Shown here in pieces: positions 20,501-33,197 of a stretch of DNA of 64,000 nucleotides. The stretch spans positions 10,568,501 through 10,632,500 of the forward strand of contig CM061100.1 of the NCBI GenBank assembly GCA_030770545.1, written 5' to 3'. Numbering within the stretch: position 1 is the first letter of the stretch; the number at the start of each line of letters is the position of its first letter. The stretch is from Macropodus opercularis. Its lineage: Eukaryota > Chordata > Actinopteri > Anabantiformes > Osphronemidae. The translations under genes were made by a program, and so were the position numbers. The notes under the pieces were generated by a model. That model did not search any database. It was not told the origin of the DNA and was given only the letters and a program-made list of their open reading frames with translations.

Positions 20501-23500
20501 AACAGTGGCTATTTCCACATACAATATACAGCCATACTCCAAAGACCTGTAAACAAACTCTGATGTGTTAAACCCGTGGAGTTTCCTTCGAACAATTGTT
20601 TTTTTCTTTTCTTTTTTTTTTTCCTTGGCCACAGCTAAAAACCTTGGAACACAGTTTGATACAGAGACTCAAAAGCTGGTGATAGCCTTGATTTTCTTCT
20701 ATTGCTACCGTGAGTTCAAATTATTCACTTCTTCTGCGAAATGGTTTGAGTCAAATCTGAAAATCGGAAGCGTTGCTCAGAATCACGTCCTCTCTATTAC
20801 GATACTGGCTAACGGAGCGTGTTTTACTTGCAGTACTTTTCCTCGTTGTTGCACTTGTTTTCTTTTCAGCGATTGCATTTAATCAGACACACGCTATACA
20901 CAAGTAACAGTATAACTTAAATCCCACGACACACAACCAGATCAAATAATAACAACAGACGCTTTGTTGTGCAGTAGCAGCAGTCGTGTTCTTCTCGACT
21001 GCATTCGTTAACATGAAATGCCCTCTGACCTCACCATCTTGACTTAACAGCAGGCGAATGTGCTGAAGGAGAAAGGCAAACTTGCCCACAGTGTATATAA
21101 GCACACATCAAGTCGGCTTAGACGCCAGCCACACCATCCATCTGGACCGCGCACGCACCTTATTATAAGTTATTATTTAGCCAACGTGCAGCTTTAAAGC
21201 TCGTCATTTAGGGTGGGGGGGGTCTGGTGATAGAAGACGAGGGTGGCCGAGGGTTGCTGGGTAACATAAAACTATAAATTAATGTTTAATTGCCAGCGTG
21301 AGTACATTTATAGTCGAATTTTACAGTAGCACTCTAAACATCTCTTATGGTGCTATGCATGGCAATATGAATTTAGGTGAGTTAACAGAGATAATAAATG
21401 TGATTTGTTTTGCCCCTTTCGTGTCTACAGTGCACTTCTTTAAGTGGCAGAGTAAGAGGAATGACCTCTCATAAAATCCTAATTAAGGTAATGTGTGAAT
21501 GAGCAGTGGAGCCCTGTGGATGCTGATGGTGATAAATGTCCGTCCTTTCAAAGCCACTGAAGGTGAAAGTTGTTCTTGAGTTCAGGTAACCCACTGCGCC
21601 TTATTATTCCAGAGACAATACAGGAGACGCTGAGCTTATGCTGCTGGGGTAGGAAAAAAACAAGATGGGACACACGGTAATGAGATACCAAACCGTTTGC
21701 TTTGCAGCCAATCTTCTTCTGTGGAGGAAGAGAACAGTGCCAAGCGTTTGATGGGATTCACAGGAATACACTCAAACAGTCACTTTGACAATTCATTCCC
21801 TTAAAGCCAAAAGTAATGTTTCCATTTGTGTCAAAGACAGACTATCAGCTTTGACATTTGAGCTGCTATTCCCGTGGAACAGCTTGTCTATTCGCATCAA
21901 GGGCGTGAAAAAGAGTGACTTTCAACGCACGGCGTGCTTTAATTTGACAATCCAGAACATTTCAACGTGAAAAAAACAAAACAAATGCGGGACAGCGTGG
22001 GGACCTGTCAGGTTTATTTCCTCTCCTCTGCACATTCCTGAAGAGGCCTGGATACATTCTCTGCCCATGACGCTCGGCGTAAGCTGAGATTTTAGGTCGG
22101 CCTATTTATTGCCGTCCAGATTTCCCGCACATTCAGACTAGATTCATCAACTTGCGCGGTCACACAGGGCGGGTGATTCAGGAACATACTCACTCATCTA
22201 TGTCACCCACGTCATTAACTTTCAGCATTTTATTCTTTTGATGGATTTGAGCTCGGCGCTGGGCAGCTAGATGAGCCTGAGTTTACTTTCAAAAACGCTA
22301 TCGAATCTCTGGTTAATTATTTCCGTCGGCCTCAAAAATTGTCGACCCACAAAAGGAAACGGAGACACAGAGATCTTTAAGAGATCGTTGAGGAAAAATC
22401 TGGAACAACTGAGAGCAAACATGGGACTTGTATCATATTGTAACATCAGTTTCTTTGTTGGATGGAGTTTTCAATTTACAGGTTAAAAACATAGCAGAAC
22501 CACATGAGAACAGAGAAACAGATGGCGTCAGCTGTTAAATTATAAATGAATCTGAGATTTGTGTTACTGTGACTTTAATTATTGGAGAGCACATCGTGTA
22601 CTCTCATTTTGATAACTGTAAAAAAAAAAAAAGAAAGGGAAGAATATTTTGCACTTGCAAATATGAATACACCATGGCAATGACAATCAAGTCAGTGTTT
22701 GTATCTGAATTTATTTCTCAACATCAATTAAAAGCTCCAGTTGATAAAATATTTTGCTATTGAACTCATTTCTCATTTCAGCGCCAGGTAAACATTTGCA
22801 GAGCTCTTTCGATTGTATCTGTATTCAATTTTCTACCATTCTATCACTTTCTGTCACCTTTTTTTTTTTTTAGAGCCAACACCCAAAACAGATCATTGTT
22901 TCTTCCAGGGCATGAAAACCCCTGTAACCCTCCGTGTTCTTCCCTCACCCTCTCCTCTTTGTTCACTTCTAATTAACTGCGATTTTGCTTGGCTGAATTT
23001 CAAAAGGGCACTGGAGAAAACATTTCTGCTTGGCTGTGAGTCACTCAATCTTTCATCTGAATTATGGGTTTTTAAAAGTCAAGGCATTATGAGATTGCCA
23101 AATGGCAAGGATGAAACGCAACAATGTACCAATTACGGGAAAAAATTTGGAGGCTATGTTATTTGACTTGGCTATAAGGACGATTCAAGAGAATGTTCAC
23201 TCGCGGCTCTGATTCTAACTTTGCAAACTGTGTTTGTTAGGAAGATGAAAAACCATGGGTTGATTGACAAAAAGAGCCTCTGGGCACAAATGGGTAAAAA
23301 AAGTCTTCAGGGCCTCTGCTCTGAAAGAAACAAATACAAAAACTTTGCTGTTTTAGATCACTTGGTGTGTTTTTGTCATTTCGAACATCTTTGTGGTTGT
23401 TTTAAGAAAAACCGTTGCATTGAGTTTCAGAGTTATTTTGTGACTTTGCCTTTGTTTTGCAATTGCTTATCATTCATAACTTCTTTTTTTAAATTGAGTT

Positions 23501-23698
23501 CTGTGGGTTTAAACCCAAATAAACGTTCTACCTAGAATTCATTCATTCTATTCTATAAAGCAGTGAAGACAGAACAGTGGAGCTGGAGGCAATGCCTGTG
23601 GTTGTGTGGAGAGCCAGGTAAAAACTTAATGGAACTTAAACTGTTAACTCCAAGGTTCTTTACGTAGAGGACAAGGAAGGAACGCTGTGTTTCAACCA

Positions 23699-23728
23699 TG
23701 CAATTAAACTCCCTACAGTTTAATTGCA
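23699..23728. repeat. 12-bp inverted repeat, 6-nt loop
   Basis: TGCAATTAAACT at 23699-23710 and its exact reverse complement at 23717-23728, loop CCCTAC. Confidence 0.9.
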
Positions 23729-26700
23729 AGCTGCCAGTGTTTGTTCCCGATTTCCTAATTCTGCTGTTCGTACAGGAAAAATGGGCTGATTGACTGATCA
23801 GAAGTGATGGTGGTGGAGCTACAGTAATGCCGCTAATGATGACTGCTTCATTTAAGTGCCTGAATGAACCTGGTTAGCGAGCGAGCACACACACAACACT
23901 AGGACGCCTCTACAGAGGAAGCAGCAGCCGTTTGCGTCCTTAAACGACCACTTTTTTTTTTTTTTTCTTCTCAAGCAACCACTGCTTCCTGTGGAGAAAG
24001 GCCGACACAGCATGGAGATTGAACCTCGGAGTCAGACAGGCACGTGGAAGGACGACTCGCAGCGAAGTTTAATAAAGCATCGGCTGGGTAGGCGGCGATT
24101 GCGGAACGATTTGGAGGTTCCTCCGTGATGACAGCAACCGAGTGAGCCACCTAATGAATCTAATAACGCCAGATCAGACTTATTGTAGCTGGGTAACTTC
24201 ATAAATGTGAGCGAGGTTTTATTACTGCTCTGACTGCATTTTTTCATTACTGTTTGGATTAGTATTACGAGCTGTAACGATGCCCTGCTTTATGATTTAG
24301 TGAGGCTATTGAAATGTAAAGCCGATAAATAAAAAGCCTGGGCCCGTTCGTGTTGGCTGTGCCTGCGTCATGTTGTATCAGTAGAGTATCTCTCGAACTG
24401 GGCCTGTTGCTGTCAGCATGTATGACTGTCTTTAATTCAGCACTCTCTGAATGTGCCTTCTAGTCATCATTATTTCTGGGGTTTTTTTATATATATATAA
24501 TATTAGATGTTTTTTTATGACTGGGGCATCCTCTGGGTTTTGAATTGAAGCCAGAACTTAACCCTAACCCCTCTCAAGGTTGGCAGCACTGTAGGATACA
24601 GAATTAGTCAAGCCAGCTCCCCAAACCCATTCTTTGGCGGTTCATACCGGCTTTTGGCTCCAGCCACAAACTTCTGCTTCACTGCTGAAGTGGGGGAAAA
24701 GGGCTATTTGTATTAATGTGCATATGGTCAGTAAATGACTTGGCTTGGTTCTCTGTGTGTGTTTGTGCTCGGTACCGGGTTTTAAGGCTACCTGTTATAC
24801 CCAGCGTGTCGTTAAAGTCCTTGAGTGGTGTTTTCGAGTTAAAACAAACCTCTTGACTGTTTCATATTAAAACGTCAAATGTCTTGTCATATCATAATTT
24901 GTATTTTGTTAAAGCGCCATCATTTTCTCTAAGCCAAGTGTTTTATTTGACAGCCTGCTTTTAAGTTTGTTTACAGTGAAATAGGTGGCAATCTGCTAAT
25001 CGCAGCTTTGGAACGTTTTAAATTGTAAATCAAGGTAATAACTAATCAAAACAGTGGCAATAACTCTTCTCTAAAACTGTAGTAGGAACATTTCTGCAAA
25101 CGTTTCTTGCCAATTAGTTTACACCCGATAACCCAGATTATGCAAAAAAACATAGTTTAAACTAAATGTTGTTTCTTGAATTAAGACTAAATTGCACGGT
25201 TTTACTTTTTAAATACTGCAGTAATCTACTGTATGCGCCACATGGCTTTTGGGTTAGTGGACAAGAACAGCAAGCAGCAGGGAAAAGCACAAACAGGTTG
25301 GTCTTAAAGGTAGAGATGGTGTCTGCTTTCAGAAACATCCCCCTATTATGTGTTTAACAACTCCAGGAGCCACGATTATGAAATGCTCCCCTTTCTGTTC
25401 AAAACGTGAACATTTCTGATGAAGGGTGACTGGTAGATGGAGGTTGAGAGCAATGAATGTGACTAATTGCACCAGTCTTCATAGGCAAACAGGGCTTTGT
25501 GCAACACTGGTTCGATTTGAATTTGAAACTCAACGGGGCCTGACGTTCAAATTGAAATTTCATTTATTAAATCAAATTTAAGACATAGTTAAATGTGCAC
25601 AGAATGATGGGTTTAAATACTTCATGAACCCGCTGTACCTTACTCTGCTGACAGCTTTATACTTTTGACATTTTACTTGCACTTCTTACTGTTTTCTATG
25701 CTGAGCTTTGTTTGCTTTTGGAGAGTGATAAGGTCAGAGCTTAGTCACCAAGTAGACTCTCGTCTCCTCTTTTTCTCGATTCACGTAAATAAATAAACCC
25801 TCTCGCAGTTTTGCCTCATGATTGAGATATTGCCAACATCAGCGTGATTAAGAGACGATCTGTAATTGTTTTCTAGTTGTGCTGCTCCTTTGTTGTTTCT
25901 TTCTTTTCGTTTTGTCACAGCTCATTAAATATTTAGTGACATTAGGCAGAACAAGACAGTGGTGCAGCTTCTGCTAGCAGAGTTACCTGAACAGTCGCTG
26001 TCACCTCAGAAAAAAACCTCAGTTTGACTTCATTGGTGCTAAAAATTGGTACAAACTAAAATATTTACTATGGAATCCATTCAGGGTTTTCTGGGGTCAC
26101 GGCTCTAATTAAAAGTCCGTTTTAATGCCTTGCTCATCAGTGGTTCTTGAGTATAGGCCAAACATTCTCGAGCATTGCAGGGATTTGAGCTGCAGTCAGA
26201 ACCGTACTCTTCAAGCCTTAAGGCTACCTCTGTCTGCAAATTGTATAACGAGCTGTAATTTCTCCTCCTTGGCTCCAATCATGTTCATATCCCTCAGCAA
26301 GTGCTTCATCTTGCCACCACAGGACTCTTCATCTCCCCCAAAGGGGGCGAATCAATGAATCAAGTGAAAAGACGGCAGGTGGGGTAGATAGTCTGAGAGA
26401 CATCAGAGGGAAAACGGAGAGGTTAATCCCCACCGCTCGCTATTATTTCTTATCTGCTGCAGAGTGTGGCCAAGGAAACCAACACATCCTTTCTCTTAAG
26501 GCCATCGGGATGCGTGTCACAGCTCTAGCTGTAGCCCGTAACTGAAGGTCACTCAGTTAATGTCTTTACACACATTCGTCCCCTGCTGTCAGTGCCTCTT
26601 GAACTGTGCAATTTATCTCAAGTCAACAGATCGCAGGAATATGCTTGCTCTTCCGCTGTCGTCACCGCCCAGCGAAGGGAGAGAAGCTCAGAGGAGCTGG

Positions 26701-26789
26701 TGTGTGCGAAAACAGTTATTTGGTGCAGCCCTAATAAGCAAATAATCTTTGTACTTGTCACTGCATTTAGATGATCATACAGTATAAAC

Positions 26790-26808
26790 GTGTGTGTGTG
26801 TGTGTGTG
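26790..26808 (+). repeat. (GT)n microsatellite
   Basis: About nine GT units ending in GGG. Confidence 0.9.
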
Positions 26809-28963
26809 GGTGTATCCTGTAGAATAACGTATTTATGAGAATGAACACCTCAGTAAAACAATAGTCCCCTATTCCTGAAAACTCTATATGTCCTGTAGTC
26901 ATGCCGACGCGCATTTTGTTTGCCATGAAATTAATCACATAACTAACTCCATCTTCTTTTTGAAGAAGATGATTGTTACTCCTAGAAGTGACAAAACAAA
27001 GAGCTGGACTGCGGCGCTATTTCAAGCAGTAATTTCAAGCAGGCTATTGTCTTCACGTAGCATAGGTGTCGTCAATATTGGAATCATCCATTCAGCCTGT
27101 TTAATTGGAGGAAAGCAGGCGGGCGTGCAGCGTATTTTATACGCTTGGGATGGAAAAGAGGATGAGGTGACGAGGAAGATAATAAAATTGTCGCAGGGCC
27201 TGGACAATGTAAAGACTTAAAAGACCATCTCCGAGCAGGTTGATGGCTCTGTGAAAAGACCATTAAACCACCTTTCAGGATGGAGTTGCAGGAGGAGAGC
27301 AGATCCCAGATCGATACGGGGGAATGATAGAAGGATAACTTTAAAACAGATGCAAGCTGATGAAGGACCTGCACTAAGTAGAGCAGTCATTATGTTGACT
27401 TTTGGAATAAATGGCTGATCCGTGGAAGACCCAGGAAACATACAGCAAAAGCGGGTGGGTTGGGGGGGGGAACAACGCTAACGCATCGTGATGAATCATG
27501 GCGCAGGGAGAATGTACTTTGGACACATGAAACAAAATGGGAGCTTTCCTGTAATCTCATCAGCCCCGTGTTCACGGATGAAGGGGGGGAGAATAAGCTT
27601 TGAAATGAAGGAACAGCAGTCCCACTCGAAGAGGGTCAGCCGTGTTATGGATTTGCTTTTAACGGGGTTCGGCACACCGTTCCTTTTAATCTTTGTGAGC
27701 CACAATGAAACGAGAACATTATTAAGGCATTTTGAGGTGGATGCAAAACACTTTCCTGACGTCTCAGTCATGGGTCATGAGAGCCTTGAGCAGTGTAATA
27801 ATCCCACCCTACATTTACATTTGATGTATGAACAATGCAAGCTCAGATGTCAGTAGGACCAGTTTTGCCTAATTTTGAGTTTTTTTGTCTAAATTAGGCC
27901 ATTTTACTTGACAGTGTATGGGATAGTTGTCAGTGACCTTGATAGTATTTGACAGTGACCTAGACAAACTCATTCTAGGTGGTGTTTAGCAGGATCATGT
28001 CACATGACTCAGTTCATGCATATAAGATATTTTGTAAACTATAATGAGGAAAAGTTCATGTCATTGATTTATAGTATCTGATATCGGTTTTTCCATGAGA
28101 ACGTAGTGTTTCGTGAGGGTGGGGAGGGCAAATAATCCAAGCTCCTTACAGTCCCTGAATGCTTCCTTAAGGCCATGAATGAATCCCAAACCATTCAGGT
28201 TGTCATAGTAATTGGTGCTATACAGTACTGGATTCCCACTAAACCACCAACTTCATACCAGTAGACACACATTGCTGCACAACTAAGTAACCATCCTAAA
28301 TTTGTAGATGTTTGGCAAAAGCTTTTGGATTTTCCAAAGAAATGCACCATTTTTTTCCCCCCATCCAAGTTTAAAGTGGTTATTTAACTCATGGGGGTAA
28401 TTTGGCCTCTTTCTTCTTGGCTCTCCCAACCGGCCTTCACCCCACAGAAGTAGATTCAGCGTTGAACGTTTACATGAACATATGTCAGAACTTCATGTAT
28501 ATACAATTGTTGCAGGAGGTTTCCTGTCATAATGGCTGATATATTGATATTTGAGGATAAAATATGCTTTTAATAATTTAAACTACTGTATAAAACAAGC
28601 AGCAGAAAAACAAAGACTCTAGAAATCGAGTTTATTGTAGTCCTTACAGCTGCTTTCACCCCAGTCCCCACCTGCTGTGGGTATTCACCATGAGCACCCT
28701 CTACAGTGTTTTGTGACTTTACACCCATGGGGTGATTTTAACGTTTTTGTTTTTGTTTTCTTTTCTTTTTCTCGAACACTCTCTCCACGTTTCTGGGTAT
28801 TTCATGCTGCTTTATTGCCGCAGTGGGGAGCATCTCCAAGAAAACATTGGCACCACCAAGTCAAATTACATTGCTGTCTCTATTTGCAATGTGACGTCAA
28901 TACTCTTGAGAGCTCTGCTTGATGTCTGGCACTGGCGGCATTGCAGGCACTGATACGCTCTTT

Positions 28964-28996
28964 ACACACACACACACACACACCCCACACACACAT
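28964..28996 (+). repeat. (AC)n microsatellite, interrupted
   Basis: AC units broken by CCCC. Confidence 0.9.
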
Positions 28997-31900
28997 ACAG
29001 AAGTTGACATTTTTGCCTTGCCGTAATATGAAAAAACTAAATACAAAACATTCCCTAGGACCCCAATTACTACAATGTTAGGACTAAAAAATGTTTAGTA
29101 GTAAACACAATATAATTTATTATTATTCAAATATCATTGTATGATTTGCAGCACATACTGGAGAAAATAAAGATTTAAAAGCAACTTTGTTGACAGTCAT
29201 GTGGATGTGGAAACACTGCAGGGTACACTTGCTGTGCGGGGAGTAAAATCAGGACACCTTGTTATCAAGACAACCTCACCTCCTACGTTCGCTGCAGGAG
29301 CTGAGCACGTACAGACTGGGGGCGTGTGGGGTTCAGCGATGGTCAAGGTCGGTCTTGATGTATGTAAAAACGCAGGAGACGCGTTCTTGAATGTCTCCTT
29401 TCTTCTCTGTGAAAGAAGTGTTTAACAGCTACTGAAAGTCTGCCTGTGATAAAGTGAGTGTGTGGGTGAGACAACAATGCTGCTTTTCAATGGGTGTGCA
29501 ACTGTTTGCGGTATAATTTTCCTCCTACCCACTAGAAAAGATGCCTCCGCAGCTTATCATCATACAGTAAAGCACAGTTCCTTTAAATGATGCTGCTTCA
29601 CTCAATGCCCTCACATGCAAAGTTCACGCGTGGAACAAGATGAGCGGACAGAATGTTTTGATGCACGTCATTGCACGATTAATAGAATCTTTGATCTAAT
29701 AGCTTTAGTGACTGACCTTTTTATGAGTAAACCTCTATTAAGGTAAGGGCTGAATACAAGTGATTAATTGATGTTCTGTATCTACAGTCTTTACAAATTA
29801 TTCATTCAGGGGTCAAAGACAACCTGCTGCTTTTAATAAGCAAGACAAGCAGAAGTGAATTAAAAAATATTTGGCGATGAATGATGTAGATGATGATGTA
29901 GATGAAGTTGTGAGTGACTTCGTTTAATAGCTTTTAGTTTTGCTTGCTTTTGTGAAAGTTCAGCCCTCTGGCCTACGGAGGCGCTATTGTGTTGGCTCAT
30001 TTGTTTCAGTTTCATCTCATTCTTGCTTGTTTTTATATTCATTAGTTAGACCATTGTTAATTTCTTTTGCATTGGTTCAAGATGATGTTGCAGCCAGGAT
30101 GTGACTTGACCTCCACAGTGAGATCAGGCCACGGCATCATGAATCTGCAGGATGTCATGAGAGATGACTGCACTCTAAACTAAAACTATAATACAGTGCA
30201 TTACTCGCTCTCCACACATGAAAGCAAAGGATGAAGGGGATGAAAATCTGTACATCTGCTTTGTACTAGTTTATATTTTTAATAATGTTCTTAAGGTGAC
30301 TTGGCACTGTCACAGAGTTCTTTGTAACCTTTGTGTTTTACCAACAATTTGTGGCCATCTGACAAAAATCGAAGCATTGATTCATGTGCAGCACCTAAAT
30401 AAGTAGCCATCACTCTCATTAGATAAACTGCCACTGATGTGCTACAATATCCGCACCAATTTGTTCGTAATGTTAAGGTTTGCAGCGTTTCCCTCGAAGT
30501 GGTTTAGCAGGCTGGCGGAAGTGATGCCACCTGCTGCGGCGAAGCTGTTTTATGGTGTGAAATTTTCAGGAGGGGAGCTAATTTGCCCTTGCACCCTGCC
30601 CACGCGTCGCGAGAAATGGTTCCCCTCTGTATCGAGCAGTCAATTCGGTAAACAACTAGCGAGGAACGTTGAAAACACAGGCGCATTTATGCGGGCAGCG
30701 ATGATTAGAGTGTTGTCGAAACATCTGGTTTGCGATTTGCACACACTCCTTCTTCTCGGAAGGAGAGGCTTTCATTTTGAAATTGTGGTTCATGTAGGGT
30801 CTTCTCATTGAAGTAGAGGCAGCATCTTCCTTTTTTTTTCTGTACCGTCCTTACTGGGGGGAGGATGGGTGAGGGAAAACAAAATAAGTCACTGATGTTG
30901 TGAGCCTGTTTGTCTCTCTCCATTTCAGAGATTTCCTGTCGAATTTCTTTTTGTCGTCATCATTCTCACCCCCCCTCCCTCCTCCCTCTCATCACTTCAG
31001 ATCTGGCTGCCAGTCAGCTCTTGTGATTTTTTATTTTTTCAAAGGATCCAAAGCATGAAACGGAGTTTCTGAACATGGGCCAGATTTTGAGTCTGTGATC
31101 TTCTCGTCTCACTTTGCTCAATCTCTGTAAGCCTCTCAGGTTTTGTCTCCCCCTGTTTTCTTGATGGTACAGTCAGGAACGCAACAGGCGCGAAAGTCCT
31201 GACGTAAGGATTTAAAAGATATAAGTGCATTCGAACTGATGACACTGGCATCACGTGTTGAGTGGAACTGCTTGTATCTGACACTTAGGCACAGAAAAAT
31301 AATTGATGGAGGTTCGGGAATCTTTGTAAATACGAAACATTTCAGGCAGATCCCATTATGGGAAAAAAAAAAATACTGTGATCCACTGAACAAGAAGAGC
31401 AGGAGTGTGGAGATATTCTGTTGCAAAGGCTTTTGAGTAACACTTGCCCTTTTAACAAATCACAAATATTGTAATTTCATAAAACTAAAGGGCTTGGTGA
31501 AGCAGAATGAATTGATTTAGTCTCATGCTGCCAGACGCTTAACTTTCAATATTGTAGCTTAAAGCCTGGAAAACCTGGAAAACCAGTACCAGACACGTCC
31601 CAGCGCCGACCAATCCCTCCAACGTGGATCTACAGTATAAACACTATTTCCTGGTTTGACAGAGTGATCCACACCAACGTATCAGAGAACTACAAGACGT
31701 GGAGAGTGGACAGCAAGTCTGATAATGGTCAGCAGCGCCCCATGATGTCGTAACAGATTTGATTGACACGTACCTATTCTCTGAATTAAGGGTTTATACA
31801 CCGATGTGTCGTTCGATGACTAACTTGATATTTGTTCAGGAGGCACGTGTTTAAGGAGCAGTTTGTTTAACTATGAAGGAACCACTTAAATTATTTTCTT

Positions 31901-32244
31901 TGTTTTGTTTTGGGGTCTTTTTGTTTTTTGCTGTGAATCATCACACAGTTGGTTTAGTCAAAGCTTTCATTCTAAGAAAAAGTAGATGGATCGTTTTTTA
32001 AGTTACTTTATGGTCACTTTTAACCCACCAAAGAAGTTGAAGTACAGCATTTCCGTCTCTCCAACTAACTTTTGCAGAGAGATAGCGAATAGAGGCCCTT
32101 CACACTGTAGGTAGGCTACACTTTGATGGCCTCAGTCATGGACGTTGTGTTTTCAGAGTGTTCCATTCTCACGAACGTGAGACATTGTCAAGGTGCTTAA
32201 ACTGGGATTCAAAGATGAAACATTTGTAGTTATTTAAAGGTCAA

Positions 32245-32330
32245 AGATTGCATTCGATGTCTATCTCTTGTGCGAGAAACGCTATGAGGACCGATGAAGG
32301 TCAAGGTCACTGTGAACTCGGTGAGAAATC
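32245..32330 (+). repeat. Possible decayed fish repeat fragment
   Basis: A stretch reading like TATCTCTTGTGCGAGAAACGC followed by GAAGGTCAAGGTCACTGTGA resembles, from memory, the same GGTCAAGGTCAC-containing repeat suspected near 11.9 kb. Weak. Confidence 0.3.
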
Positions 32331-32923
32331 GGTTGGTTGTCAGGGAAATGTTATTGCGAGTGTGGTTGGTAAGTTCAGTGATTTAAAAGCTGCTGGCGGT
32401 CGAGTTACTGCGAGTTTCTTTTTTTTTTTTTCTTTTAAGTTAGGATACATGCACGTTAACAGACTGCTTCATTAAACCTTCTCTGTGTGCCCTGTGTGAT
32501 GTCTGCTTCTATTGGAGTTCATTACCTAGTCTCTTGCTTATCATTAGCTGTTACTCTGGGGAGCAAGAAAACAAGGGGTTGAAAACAGACATCAAAAGGC
32601 CAGAGAGGCATCAGGGCCTATCTGCCCGTGTATCCTGCTATGAGCAAGGGCCACACTATCACGGCAACGTCTATCTCTTTCAGCGCGCCGAGCGAGCTAA
32701 CCTGCGAAAGGAAGATAAAGGAAAAAAATTGGTTCCATTTTTTTATTATTATTATTTTTTTTCCATCTGAGAAAGTGTGCTTGTTAGAGCAGAGAACCCA
32801 TTCCCATTTGCCTGGGACCTTTGATCTGGGATTACACAGGAAGCTCAAAGATGAGAGCTCTACGTTTGACCTGGGAGAGTTCGTGATAGAGCAGCCCGAG
32901 GTGGTTGCAGCCTCTGAAGTGAA

Positions 32924-32970
32924 GAGGAGGAGGAGGAGGTGTGTGTGTGTGTGTGTGCGCGTGTGTGTGT
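32924..32970 (+). repeat. (GAG)n followed by (GT)n microsatellite
   Basis: GAG units pass directly into GT units with a GCGC interruption. Confidence 0.92.
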
Positions 32971-33175
32971 GGACTCAATGCTGCTGAGTCTGCAGCGCAG
33001 ATCGTGAGTGAATTATTACATGATTGCCAATTTTCATCAGGGCAGAATAAAAGAGGGGGCGGTCTGTAGCACCAGCCTATTCAAGAAGTCTCTCTGAATA
33101 TTTGATCTGAAATTCACTGGATTAAACCTTGTTCATTGTTCATGCCAGAACATTTCTTATTTAACTTAAAGCATA

Positions 33176-33197
33176 ACACACACACACACACACACAC
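33176..33197 (+). repeat. (AC)11 microsatellite
   Basis: Uninterrupted AC units. Confidence 0.93.

Noticed and set aside
22782..22787. Six-base CGCCAG between CATTTCAG and GTAAAC, resembling a micro-exon
   Set aside because: Splice-like words this short recur by chance and nothing around it suggests a gene.
25500..25580. GGTTCGATTTGAATTTG considered as part of a tRNA gene or tRNA-derived SINE
   Set aside because: The word looks like a tRNA B box, but no A box, acceptor stem or anticodon arm can be placed around it.
31511..31753. About 80-codon plus-strand frame with a GKPGKP start resembling collagen
   Set aside because: The repeat is only two triplets long, there are no good splice sites, and the length is within chance.
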